Source of the DNA: Parvularcula sp964556115
GTDB taxonomy: Bacteria; Pseudomonadota; Alphaproteobacteria; Caulobacterales; Parvularculaceae
DNA length: 64,000 nucleotides
Direction of reading: 5' to 3'
NCBI GenBank assembly: GCA_964556115.1
Contig: CAZKVC010000003.1
Location: forward strand, 163,958-227,957
The notes below the pieces were generated by a model. It did not search any database, had not been told where the DNA came from, and was given only the letters and a program-made list of their open reading frames with translations. Made by a program: the position numbers and the translations under genes. This document shows positions 56,487-64,000 of this stretch, piece after piece; position 1 is the stretch's first letter, and each line of letters opens with the position of its first letter.

Positions 56487-59099
56487 TCAGTCGAGCGTAC
56501 GCTCGATCCGTTCGACCTCGAAACATTCGATCACATCGCCGACCTTGAGGTCGTCGTAATTGGCGAAGCTCATGCCGCACTCCTGGCCCGCGGGTACTTC
56601 CTGCACATCGTCCTTGAAGCGCTTGAGCTGCGAAAGCTCGCCTTCGTGGATGACGACGTTGTCGCGCAAGAGGCGCACCTTCGCGCCGCGACGGACCATG
56701 CCGTCGGTGACGCGGCAACCGGCCACCCGGCCGAGCTTGGAGACCATGAAGGTCTCGAGGACCTCGGCGTTGCCAAGGAAAGTCTCGCGAAGCTCCGGAT
56801 CGAGCATGCCCGAGAGCGTGCCCTTGATGTCATCGAGAAGGTCGTAGATCACCGAATAGTAGCGGATCTCCGTCCCCGACTTCTCGGCCTGATCGCGCGC
56901 CTGCTTGTTGGCGCGGACATTGAAGCCAATGACCGGGGCACCCGAAGCTTCGGCCAGGATGACGTCGCTTTCGGAGATTGCGCCGACACCTGTGTGAAGC
57001 ACCCGGACGCGCACTTCCTCGGTGGCCATCTTCTCGAGGCTGCCGACGATCGCTTCCACCGAACCCTGTACGTCGCCCTTGATGACGACCGGAAGGTCCT
57101 TGATCTCGGCGTCCTGAAGCTGGGCCATCATCTGCTCGAGCGAGGTGCCCGACTTCGATGCGTTGACCTTGTCCCGCTTCACCCGGGCGCGGTACTCCGC
57201 CACTTCGCGGGCCCGCGCTTCATTCTCGACCACAACGAACTGGTCGCCGGGTTCCGGCACGCCGTTCAGACCGAGGATCTCGACGGGCTGGGCCGGAATG
57301 GCTTCCTTGACCTGCTTGCCCTGATCGTTGTTGAGCGCGCGGACCTTGCCCCATTCGGAGCCGACCACGACGACATCACCGCGTTTGAGCGTACCGGCCT
57401 GGACCAGAAGGGTCGCGACCGCGCCACGGCCCTTGTCGAGCTGGGCTTCGACGACCGCACCGTAAGCCGGGCGGTCCTTGTTGGCCTTCAGCTCCAGAAG
57501 CTCGGCCTGCAGCGAGATGGCTTCGATAAGCTCATCGAGACCGATCTTCTTGAGAGCCGAAACCTCCAGATCCTGAATCTCGCCGCCCATGCTTTCGACC
57601 TGAACCTCATACTGGAGGAGGTCGGTCTTGACCTTGTTCGGGTCGACACCGGGCTTGTCGATCTTGTTGACCGCGATGATCATCGGAACGCCCGCCGCCT
57701 TGGCGTGGCTGATCGCCTCCTCGGTCTGGGGCATGACACTGTCATCCGCAGCCACCACGACGATGACGATGTCGGTGACATTCGCCCCGCGTGCCCGCAT
57801 TGCCGTGAAGGCCGCGTGGCCTGGCGTGTCGAGGAAGGTGACCTTGTTCTTGTTCTTGTCGGTGATCTGGTAGGCGCCGATGTGCTGGGTGATGCCGCCG
57901 GCTTCGCCCGCGACGACATTCGCGTTGCGCAGGGCGTCGAGAAGCGACGTCTTGCCGTGATCAACGTGACCCATGATCGTGACGACCGGCGGCCTTGCTT
58001 CGAGCACCGCATCATCCGCATCGGGCCTGATGAGGCCTTCTTCGACTTCGGCCTCGGAGACCCGCTTGGCGATGTGACCGAGATCCTCCACGATCAATTC
58101 TGCGGTGTCGGCGTCGATGGTCTGGTTGCCCGTCACCATCTGGCCCTGGTTCATCAGTTCCTTGATGAGGTCGGTGGACCGCATCGCCATGCGCTGGGCA
58201 AGATCGGCAACGGTGATCACGTCCGGGATCTTCACCTCGCGGCGTTGCTGGCTCGCCTGATTGCCGCGTTTCGCCCGGTTTGCCTTCTCCCGCTCGCGGG
58301 CGCGCTTCACCGAGGCGAGCGAGCGCTGCCGCTCGTCGTCTTCGAGGGCCTTGGCGATGGTCAGGCGGCCCGAGCGACGCTTGGGCGCTTCCTTGACGTT
58401 GCGGTTGTCCGCGCCGGGGCCCTGATTGCGCTTCTGCTTGATGCGCCCGCCCAGAGCGGAAAGAGGATTGTTCTCGTCCTTGGCAAAGGCGCGATCGGTT
58501 TTCTTCTCGTCCTTCGAGGCGTCGGAGATGCCCTTGGCCTTCAGCTCCTGACGGCGCTTACGTTCGGCTTCCTCAGCTTCGAGTGTCTGACGGGCCTCTT
58601 CTTCAGCCTTGCGGCGGGCCTCGGCTTCGGCAGCGCGCTTGCGCTCCTCTTCCTCGGCGGCCTTGCGGGCTTCTTCGAGACGGGCCTTCTCTTCGGCCTC
58701 GCGGCGTTCGCGTTCCTTGCGCTCGGCCTGCTCGCGCTTGGCGCGTTCGGCCTGCTCTTTCTTCGCCTTGGCGAGAGCGACGGCGCGGGCCTTGCGTTCG
58801 GCTTCCGAAAGCTGACGCAGCACCTTGCCCTTGCGGGCGCCACCATCCCTTGCCGCAGGCTTGGCGCCCTGCGGTTTGGACGTCTCGGCCTGCTTGGGCT
58901 TGGGCGTCGCCGCCGGTTTATCGGTCGTGCTGGCCGCGGACTTGCCGCCACCAGGAGCCACGGCGCGCCGCTTCTTCTCAACCACCACCGTTTTGGTCCG
59001 GCCATGGGAGAAGCTTTGCTTGACTGCACCGGTTTCGGACCGGCGCAGGCTCAAGGGCTTGCGTCCTGACTTCGATTTTTCTTGCGTATCGTCGCTCAT
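56487..59099 (-). CDS. infB: translation initiation factor IF-2
   Basis: 870 aa from the ATG at 59099 (MSDDTQEKSKSGRK), with AAGGA 6 nt upstream; a longer frame to 59228 lacks a site. IF-2 N-terminal region (residues about 60-300) is a long charged coiled-coil stretch (KAEEEARQTLEAEEAERKRR and similar). G domain from about 370: VTIMGHVDHGKTSLLDALR (G1), DTPGHAAFTAMRARGANVTD (G3), and AVNKIDKPG (G4). Then domains II-IV, including FNVRANKQARDQAEKSG. GTPase that places fMet-tRNA on the 30S subunit. Follows ylxR after 195 bp. Confidence 0.97.
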   Translation of the reverse strand: MSDDTQEKSKSGRKPLSLRRSETGAVKQSFSHGRTKTVVVEKKRRAVAPGGGKSAASTTDKPAATPKPKQAETSKPQGAKPAARDGGARKGKVLRQLSEAERKARAVALAKAKKEQAERAKREQAERKERERREAEEKARLEEARKAAEEEERKRAAEAEARRKAEEEARQTLEAEEAERKRRQELKAKGISDASKDEKKTDRAFAKDENNPLSALGGRIKQKRNQGPGADNRNVKEAPKRRSGRLTIAKALEDDERQRSLASVKRAREREKANRAKRGNQASQQRREVKIPDVITVADLAQRMAMRSTDLIKELMNQGQMVTGNQTIDADTAELIVEDLGHIAKRVSEAEVEEGLIRPDADDAVLEARPPVVTIMGHVDHGKTSLLDALRNANVVAGEAGGITQHIGAYQITDKNKNKVTFLDTPGHAAFTAMRARGANVTDIVIVVVAADDSVMPQTEEAISHAKAAGVPMIIAVNKIDKPGVDPNKVKTDLLQYEVQVESMGGEIQDLEVSALKKIGLDELIEAISLQAELLELKANKDRPAYGAVVEAQLDKGRGAVATLLVQAGTLKRGDVVVVGSEWGKVRALNNDQGKQVKEAIPAQPVEILGLNGVPEPGDQFVVVENEARAREVAEYRARVKRDKVNASKSGTSLEQMMAQLQDAEIKDLPVVIKGDVQGSVEAIVGSLEKMATEEVRVRVLHTGVGAISESDVILAEASGAPVIGFNVRANKQARDQAEKSGTEIRYYSVIYDLLDDIKGTLSGMLDPELRETFLGNAEVLETFMVSKLGRVAGCRVTDGMVRRGAKVRLLRDNVVIHEGELSQLKRFKDDVQEVPAGQECGMSFANYDDLKVGDVIECFEVERIERTLD

Positions 59100-59294
59100 A
59101 CAATCCTTACGTCGAGGGCCGTTGCCCCCAAGAAACATGCCCGACAAGGCCGGAAACGGACCAGACACCGAAGAGGCGCGATGCCGAAAGAGGCCGCGCC
59201 ATGCCTGTTGTGGCCGCGGCGCCCCCATAAACGACCAACGCCCTTCGGTCCACCGTTCGTCCCATGAAAAGAACGCTCATGACGGAGCGGCAGT

Positions 59295-59936
59295 TTATCC
59301 CGCAAAGCGCTGCCAGAGCATAAGCTTGTGCAAGGCGCCGGGTCCCGGTCCCCTTGCCAGCAGAAGAAGGTGAACCGCGTCCTGGCCAAGGGCATGGCCG
59401 ACCGCGATCCTGTCGGCGGGCAGACTGAAATGGGAAAGCCCTGAGCGTTTGTGAAGGAGGCCCGCCAATTTATCCCGCTCGGCCGGGCTTGCATCGGCGG
59501 GGGTCAGATAGGCGAGCGCCGGACGCTTTTCGTTCCTGACGAGATCGTGGCCGATGGTCAGCGCACCGGCCTTGCGCGCAAGGCCGAGGCTGCGAAGTGC
59601 CTGCTCCTGAAGCTGCGCCTCCAACTTGTCGGCGAAGGCCTCGGCTTCTTGGCCCTTCAGGGCAGGCACCGATGTCCTGAACGCCCTGGCGAAAGCGCCC
59701 TTCTTGAGCGCAGAGAGAAGGGCGCCGCGCTCGGGTGTCAGCCAAGCGCCGCGGCCGGGCAGCTTTCCCTTGAGGTCCGCAACGATCTCCCCGTCCGGCC
59801 CCAGAACGAAACGCAAGGCCGGATCGGACGGCCCAAGGGCATCACCGGCGGCAATGCAGCGGCGGTCCTCGATGCGCTTCTTGCCGGTTGGCGCAGGCCG
59901 CGGCTGGTCGTCGATGCTGTCGGCGTCGCTCTTCAA
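59295..59936 (-). CDS. YlxR/RnpM-like protein with L7Ae-type C-terminal domain
   Basis: 213 aa, TTG start at 59936. Residues 20-85 match DUF448/YlxR: KKRIEDRRCIAAGDALG, LRFVLGPDGEIVADLKGKLP and GRGAWLTPERGALL. Residues from about 110 form an L7Ae/L30e-like RNA-binding domain (QALRSLGLARKAGALTIGHD, DKLAGLLHKRSGLSHFS). In most bacteria it lies between nusA and infB; here infB follows but nusA is absent, and hpnM precedes it by 3 bp. YlxR-type proteins bind RNase P RNA in Bacillus. Confidence 0.88.
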   Translation of the reverse strand: MKSDADSIDDQPRPAPTGKKRIEDRRCIAAGDALGPSDPALRFVLGPDGEIVADLKGKLPGRGAWLTPERGALLSALKKGAFARAFRTSVPALKGQEAEAFADKLEAQLQEQALRSLGLARKAGALTIGHDLVRNEKRPALAYLTPADASPAERDKLAGLLHKRSGLSHFSLPADRIAVGHALGQDAVHLLLLARGPGPGALHKLMLWQRFAG

Positions 59937-59939
59937 ATC

Positions 59940-60551
59940 TTACTCGCTTTCGCCCGCCGCGACTGCACCTGAAGCGATGACCTCTTCCATGTGCCGCAGG
60001 AGGCCGTCCATCCCTTCATCGCGCACCCGGCTCGAGAAGGTCTGGCGCCGGGTGATGAGCGGCGAGATGCGTTCGACCAGAACATCGAGAAGCCGGTAGC
60101 TGCCATCGTCGATCACCCGCACGCGCCAGTCGATGTCGGCCCGCTTGGCGCCTTTGCTGTCGTAGAGTTCGGACTGGACGATGATGTCGCCGGGACGGCG
60201 CTCGAGGCTGTCCTCGATCTCGATCCGGCGGGCCGTCAGCTGGCCGATCTCCTCGGCGAACGCAGCGGCGATGTAGCGCGGGAAGAGCGCGTTGTAGCGC
60301 TCCATCTGCATCTCGCTCGCCCCATCCGCGGCCTCGCCGGCCAGAAGGAAGCGCCCGATGGCTTCGGTGGCGAGGCTCTCCTGCAGGGCCGCACGGACGG
60401 CGGGGGACTGCTCGCCCTCCGCTTCGGCGGCCTCGCGCAGCTCGGTGACGAGCTCGCCGACAAAACGCTCCGCTTCGGGCACCTTGGCCTCGGCGGCGGT
60501 GACAAAAAGACTGGCCGCTGCCGCGGCGAGAGCGAAACGCTTGATCATCAT
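59940..60551 (-). CDS. MlaC/HpnM-like lipid-binding periplasmic protein
   Basis: 203 aa. Signal peptide (MMIKRFALAAAAASLFVTAA). The rest is the MlaC/Ttg2D fold: FVGELVTELREA, ATEAIGRFLLAGEAAD, and RRPGDIIVQSELYDSKGAKR to YRLLDVLVERISPLI. These proteins carry phospholipids between outer and inner membrane; HpnM is the form next to hpnN in hopanoid loci. Start overlaps the hpnN stop. Confidence 0.85.
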   Translation of the reverse strand: MMIKRFALAAAAASLFVTAAEAKVPEAERFVGELVTELREAAEAEGEQSPAVRAALQESLATEAIGRFLLAGEAADGASEMQMERYNALFPRYIAAAFAEEIGQLTARRIEIEDSLERRPGDIIVQSELYDSKGAKRADIDWRVRVIDDGSYRLLDVLVERISPLITRRQTFSSRVRDEGMDGLLRHMEEVIASGAVAAGESE

Positions 60552-63091
60552 GGGGTCCTTCGAACCGGCTGGCGCCTCTGCCCATATAGGAGCTGCGCCA
60601 GCGGAGGTAAGACGAGAAGCATCACGGCCAGGGTCCAGGCCATGCCGATGGTCAGAAGAAGGCCCATGCTGGCGGTGCCGCGATGCTCGGAAACCGCAAG
60701 GCTTCCGAAGGACGCAATGGTGGTCAGTGCGGAGAAGAGCACCGCGCGCCCCGTCGGACCCTGGACGGCTTCGAGCGGCCGCCCTGTCGCCGCGGCCCTG
60801 AAGGCGAGGTGAATGCCGCTGTCGATTCCGATCCCGATGATGAGAGGCAGGACCAGCACATTGGCGAAATTATAGGGGAGGCCGAACAGCGTTCCTGTCG
60901 CCGTCGTCAGCGATCCCGCGAGAACCAGGGGTACGATCAGAAGAACGAGCACCTTGACGCTGCGGGTCACGGCGAAAAGCAGGAGCGCGACCAGGACCGC
61001 TGCCGTCAGGCTCGCCTGCACCATCGAGCGCCCGATGATGTCTCCGGCCGCAAGCGCGCTCCGGGCCGCACCCGCGGCATCGGGATCGAGGGCGAGGACC
61101 TCGCCGACGAAGCGGCGCCGGTCGGAAACGCCGGCTGCCCCGCCGGCGGGAAGGATCTCGAGGCGGTAGGCGCCTTCGGGCGACAGGTAGCGGCCCTTCA
61201 GGACCTCAGGCACGTCGTCGATGCTGACGAAGCCGGCCTGGAGCTGATCGGCCAGGCGCGCGCGCTGCTGCGGCCAGAAGCGGAAGACCCGCGGCGCTGC
61301 CGCTTCCAGTTCGGCCTGGCTTTGCTGGGTGAGAACGCTGAGCAGGGCTCCTGCGGCCTCGCCTTCCTCGCCCGATAGAGACACTTTCAGGCGCGCCAGA
61401 GCTTCATCGAATTCAGGCGGGATGGTGCCGCCGCTGATGACGGCGAAGCCGAGCCCCACGGCCGCCGCGTCGATCAGGGTCAGCTTGAGGTCCTGTTCGT
61501 CGGGCACGAAACTGAAGAGGTGGCGCGTGCTGTCCACCGTCTCTGCCCCGCCGAAGAGGCTCGCCTTGTCGAGAAGGGTCTCTTCATCCCCGGCGATCAG
61601 GTTCAGCCGGTAGGGCGATGCGCGCTCATCGTCCGCAATGCGGTTGAAGGCGATCACCGAAGGGGCGTTCTTGGCCCTCAGCGCCATCGGATCGGCATCG
61701 AAACGGGCCTGTGGCAACAGGAAGAACGAGATGACGCCGAGAAGAAGGACGACCAGCCCCAAGGGTCGCGCCCTTTTTGCGAAAGCCTCCCCGAAGAGCG
61801 GCTTCGGCTCGCGCCCCGCGGGCGGGTCGGCGACGATCGCCGGGATCAGGGTCATCGCGATCAGGAAGGCGATCAGCACCCCGAGCCCCGCAATGATACC
61901 GAGCTGGTTCATCCCTATGAAGGCCGTGGGAACGAAGGAGAAGAAGGCCAGTGCCGTCGTGGGCGCGGTCAGCGCCAGCGCCGTGCCGATCATCCGCACC
62001 GTCCGGTAGCGCGCGGCGCGCGGCGCGGTCTTCTGGCGGTGCTTGTGCTGCAGGTGGATGAGAAGGTGGATCGAGAAATCCGCACCCAGCCCGACCATCA
62101 GCACCGCAAAAGCGACCGAAATGAGGTTGAGTTCCGAGAAGAGGGCTACCGCGATCCCGGCGGTCAGGATCACGGAAAGGGTGATGGCGAGAAGGCAGGC
62201 GAAGACGAGCTTGGCCGAACGGAAGGCGACGTAGAGAAGCCCCGCCACCAGAAGGGCGGAGAGCCCGAGGGCCCAGCCGACGCCGCCCGATACCGTCTCG
62301 AGTTCTTCGGTGCGCAGCACCGGGTCGCCCGTCACCAAGACCTCTGCTTCGAGGCCTTCGGCTGCGCGCACCACCTCGGCCTCTTCCAGGATCGCCTGTT
62401 TCACGGCCTTGGCCGGCTTCAGCTTGGTGTAATCGAGCACCGGATCGAGGGAGATCAGCACCCGGTCCTCGGGCGGCTCGCCGGTGCTCAAGAGACCCAT
62501 CCACGACAGAACCGCGTCATCGTCGGTGAAGACCCGGGCAAGGCCACCGTAAAGGGCATCGAGGGTTTCCTGATCGGCGCTGACCCCCTCGCTCTCGGCG
62601 GCGTCGGCGAGCGCATCGAAGAGGGTGGCAAGCTCCGGGTCGGGCCCCAGTCGCTCGATCAGCGGCGCGGCATTGGTGAGCTTGGCGAGGAGGTCTTCAA
62701 GCTCCTCGATCTCAAGGAAGAGAAGCCCGTTCTGCCGGAAGAAGGGATGAGCGGGCGCCGCAAGCAGGCTTTTGACTTCCCCCCGCCCTTCGAGGCGCGC
62801 GGCGAGAGCAGCGGCAAAGGCATCGGCCTCGTCCGGCGTCTCGCTTTCCACAAGGACGACCAGTTGGTCGCCGAGATCGGGGAAGGCCTCGTTCACCTTC
62901 GCGGCAGCGACCCGGTAGGGCGCTTTCGGGCTGATCATGTCCGAGCTGTCGGTGTTGATCGCGATGCCGCTGACGACCACCACGACCGAGATCAGGGCGA
63001 GGACGCACCAGCCTGCGATAATGGCCAGGGGCCAGCGGCGCGCCAAGAGGATGAGGCGCCATAGAAGGGCTTCGAGAAACGGGCTTGTCAC
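60548..63091 (-). CDS. HpnN-type RND (MMPL) lipid transporter
   Basis: 847 aa, GTG start. Twelve membrane segments in two halves of about 420, with large periplasmic loops at residues 50-270 and 470-690. N-terminal WPLAIIAGWCVLALISVVVV, middle AFAVLMVGLGADFSIHLLIH with GxxxDF, and C-terminal VLVLPLIIGIGIDSGIHLAF with GIDSG are the MMPL/SSD motifs. HpnN moves hopanoids to the outer membrane in Rhodopseudomonas. No hopanoid synthesis gene is in the window, so the lipid could also be another. Confidence 0.87.
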   Translation of the reverse strand: MTSPFLEALLWRLILLARRWPLAIIAGWCVLALISVVVVVSGIAINTDSSDMISPKAPYRVAAAKVNEAFPDLGDQLVVLVESETPDEADAFAAALAARLEGRGEVKSLLAAPAHPFFRQNGLLFLEIEELEDLLAKLTNAAPLIERLGPDPELATLFDALADAAESEGVSADQETLDALYGGLARVFTDDDAVLSWMGLLSTGEPPEDRVLISLDPVLDYTKLKPAKAVKQAILEEAEVVRAAEGLEAEVLVTGDPVLRTEELETVSGGVGWALGLSALLVAGLLYVAFRSAKLVFACLLAITLSVILTAGIAVALFSELNLISVAFAVLMVGLGADFSIHLLIHLQHKHRQKTAPRAARYRTVRMIGTALALTAPTTALAFFSFVPTAFIGMNQLGIIAGLGVLIAFLIAMTLIPAIVADPPAGREPKPLFGEAFAKRARPLGLVVLLLGVISFFLLPQARFDADPMALRAKNAPSVIAFNRIADDERASPYRLNLIAGDEETLLDKASLFGGAETVDSTRHLFSFVPDEQDLKLTLIDAAAVGLGFAVISGGTIPPEFDEALARLKVSLSGEEGEAAGALLSVLTQQSQAELEAAAPRVFRFWPQQRARLADQLQAGFVSIDDVPEVLKGRYLSPEGAYRLEILPAGGAAGVSDRRRFVGEVLALDPDAAGAARSALAAGDIIGRSMVQASLTAAVLVALLLFAVTRSVKVLVLLIVPLVLAGSLTTATGTLFGLPYNFANVLVLPLIIGIGIDSGIHLAFRAAATGRPLEAVQGPTGRAVLFSALTTIASFGSLAVSEHRGTASMGLLLTIGMAWTLAVMLLVLPPLAQLLYGQRRQPVRRTP

Positions 63092-63112
63092 GAAATCGGG
63101 TCCTGACCGCGC

Positions 63113-63841
63113 TTAGAAATCGGGCAGGTTCTCATAGGGATCGCCGTCTTCGTAAAGCTCGTTGACCTGCTGCTGCAGGAAGAGCGACCTGAGCTCGATA
63201 TAGCCTTCGGGCGACTCGTAGATATCGGTGAGCTGCTTATGCGAGCTGACCCTCCGTTCGGCGGTCCGCTGGCCGACCATGGCGCCCCTGACCGCCAGCT
63301 TGTCGGGCAGGATGAGCTGCGTCGTCGGTGAAAGGCCAAGCTTGGCGAGGCTGCCGAGGATACCCCGGGCCGTGGTCGGGCCGACCACCGGCGCGACCAC
63401 ATAGGGACCGGAGGGGACACCCCAATTGCCGAGGGTCTGGCCAAGATCTTCCGGCCTGTCCTCGTAGCCCCAACCCTCGGCCACATCGAAAAGCCCGCCG
63501 ACACCCAAGGTGGTGTTCGCGAGAAGCCGGACGGTGTTGTGGCCGGCATCGTCGAGATCGGCCTGAAGGAGATCGTTGAGAATGTAGCTCGGCGTCAGGA
63601 TCGTTTCGGTCACGTTCGCAGCGCTCTGGCGGACCCTGGCCGGGAAGATGAAGCGGTAGAGGTCGGCCATGGGCTCGATGTAAAGGTCGTCGACCACGCG
63701 GTTCGCCGCCAGCGCCCTGCGGTTCGCGCCTTCGAAGGGGTCGTAGGGCTCGACATAGCTGGGCGGAGCTTCCACCCGTTTTCCAGGCGAGGCACATGCA
63801 GCCAGCGACAGGGCCGCGGCCAGAACGGCGATCGCGCGCAT
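63113..63841 (-). CDS. mlaA: MlaA/VacJ-family outer-membrane lipoprotein
   Basis: 242 aa from the ATG at 63841, with AGGAGAG 6 nt upstream. Lipobox LAACAS (C16). YDPFEGANRRALAANRVVDD and ILNDLLQADLDDAGHNTVRL, then GLFDVAEGWGYEDRPEDLGQ and YVVAPVVGPTTARGILG are the VacJ signatures. MlaA removes stray phospholipid from the outer leaflet of the outer membrane, with MlaC as the carrier; its mlaC-like partner lies two genes downstream. The operon runs mlaA-hpnN-hpnM-ylxR-(infB). Confidence 0.93.
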   Translation of the reverse strand: MRAIAVLAAALSLAACASPGKRVEAPPSYVEPYDPFEGANRRALAANRVVDDLYIEPMADLYRFIFPARVRQSAANVTETILTPSYILNDLLQADLDDAGHNTVRLLANTTLGVGGLFDVAEGWGYEDRPEDLGQTLGNWGVPSGPYVVAPVVGPTTARGILGSLAKLGLSPTTQLILPDKLAVRGAMVGQRTAERRVSSHKQLTDIYESPEGYIELRSLFLQQQVNELYEDGDPYENLPDF

Positions 63842-63926
63842 GGACTCTCTCCTCGGTACAGTCCCGCAACATCTGGAGCAAAGACCGGGCCGAGCAAGCC
63901 CGGCCACCCTGCTTTTCGCCGTCGGG

Positions 63927-64000
63927 TCAGCCGGTCAGGCTCGCTGCCCCCCGCTCGTCCCCCATCAGCCTGGCGGCTTGTTCGGCGATATGTTCGGCGT
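63927..64000 (-). CDS. 3' end of an unidentified gene, cut by the window edge
   Basis: A minus-strand frame enters from the right edge and ends at TGA 63927-63929. The last residues read AEHIAEQAARLMGDERGAAS, then LTG. It is upstream of mlaA in the same direction. Too short to name. Confidence 0.45.
   Translation of the reverse strand, partial: AEHIAEQAARLMGDERGAASLTG

Noticed and set aside
56646..59069. Open frame of 807 codons antisense to infB
   Set aside because: Its length follows from the GC-rich, biased codons of infB; the product is low-complexity and matches no family, and infB is certain.
1..64000. tRNA, rRNA, CRISPR, insertion sequences, prophage
   Set aside because: No T-loop type sequences, rRNA signatures, spaced direct repeats, transposase or integrase motifs were seen by eye; small elements could still be missed without a covariance or HMM search.

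Overview
The window is about 63-65% GC by eye and reads as one continuous piece of chromosome from an alphaproteobacterium. The evidence is the gene order around 31-44 kb (dnaQ-coaE-aroE-maf-PPSR on the minus strand, then hemE-hemJ-rho-mnmE-mnmG-rsmG-parA-parB on the plus strand). That is the conserved neighbourhood of the replication origin in Caulobacter and relatives. Other pointers are a RegB/RegA (ActS/ActR) redox pair with SenC, an intracellular PHA depolymerase, HemJ, a SdhAF4-type protein, a Rho gene beside the origin, and hopanoid-type transport genes. I cannot fix the order; a marine Parvularculales- or Caulobacterales-like organism is a guess. I saw no tRNA, rRNA, CRISPR array, insertion sequence or prophage.

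Layout. (1) 0.1-4.6 kb, minus: an assimilatory sulfate-reduction operon (cysG, DUF2849, cysI, DUF934, cysH), divergent from a LysR regulator, with paired T-N11-A motifs next to both starts. (2) 5.6-14.8 kb, minus: a DUF962 protein, bioB, a periplasmic sugar dehydrogenase, oligopeptidase B, a large DUF4153 membrane protein, a methyltransferase and a LysM protein. (3) 14.9-17.1 kb, minus: nfu-tsaB-rimI-fur; tsaB has no ordinary start codon. (4) 17.2-27.8 kb: maeB, a small lipoprotein, regA-regB divergent from senC, phaZ, polA, a DUF4282 protein with a histone-like tail, and a DUF1674/SdhAF4 protein. (5) 27.9-31.2 kb: a PrsT-like TPR lipoprotein and an ExeA-like ATPase. (6) 31.2-44.3 kb: the origin region. 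The 324-bp gap between PPSR and hemE holds eight GANTC (CcrM) sites and DnaA-box-like sequences, and two perfect parS palindromes lie inside mnmG, upstream of parAB. (7) 44.3-52.4 kb: a threonine aldolase-like enzyme, a deacetylase, hemH, a lipoprotein, an S9 peptidase, a dicarboxylate/amino-acid symporter, a half-length asparaginase-like protein and an ICMT-like methyltransferase. (8) 52.6-56.4 kb: ffh, a lipoprotein, rpsP, rimM and a class A beta-lactamase. (9) 56.5-64 kb, minus: mlaA-hpnN-hpnM-ylxR-infB, plus the 3' end of one more gene.

How the parts fit. The centre handles replication and segregation (origin, parS, ParA/ParB), with tRNA and rRNA modification enzymes (MnmE, MnmG, RsmG, TsaB) and translation factors (IF-2, S16, RimM, Ffh) nearby. 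Three late haem genes (hemE, hemJ, hemH), the RegB/RegA redox sensor and the copper chaperone SenC point to aerobic respiratory regulation. CysG supplies sirohaem to the sulfite reductase encoded in the same operon. The most useful points to check are the origin with its CcrM-site cluster, the parS sites inside mnmG, the missing tsaB start codon, the altered MnmE G4 motif, the LysR operator pair, and the PrsT/ATPase pair without an exosortase in view.
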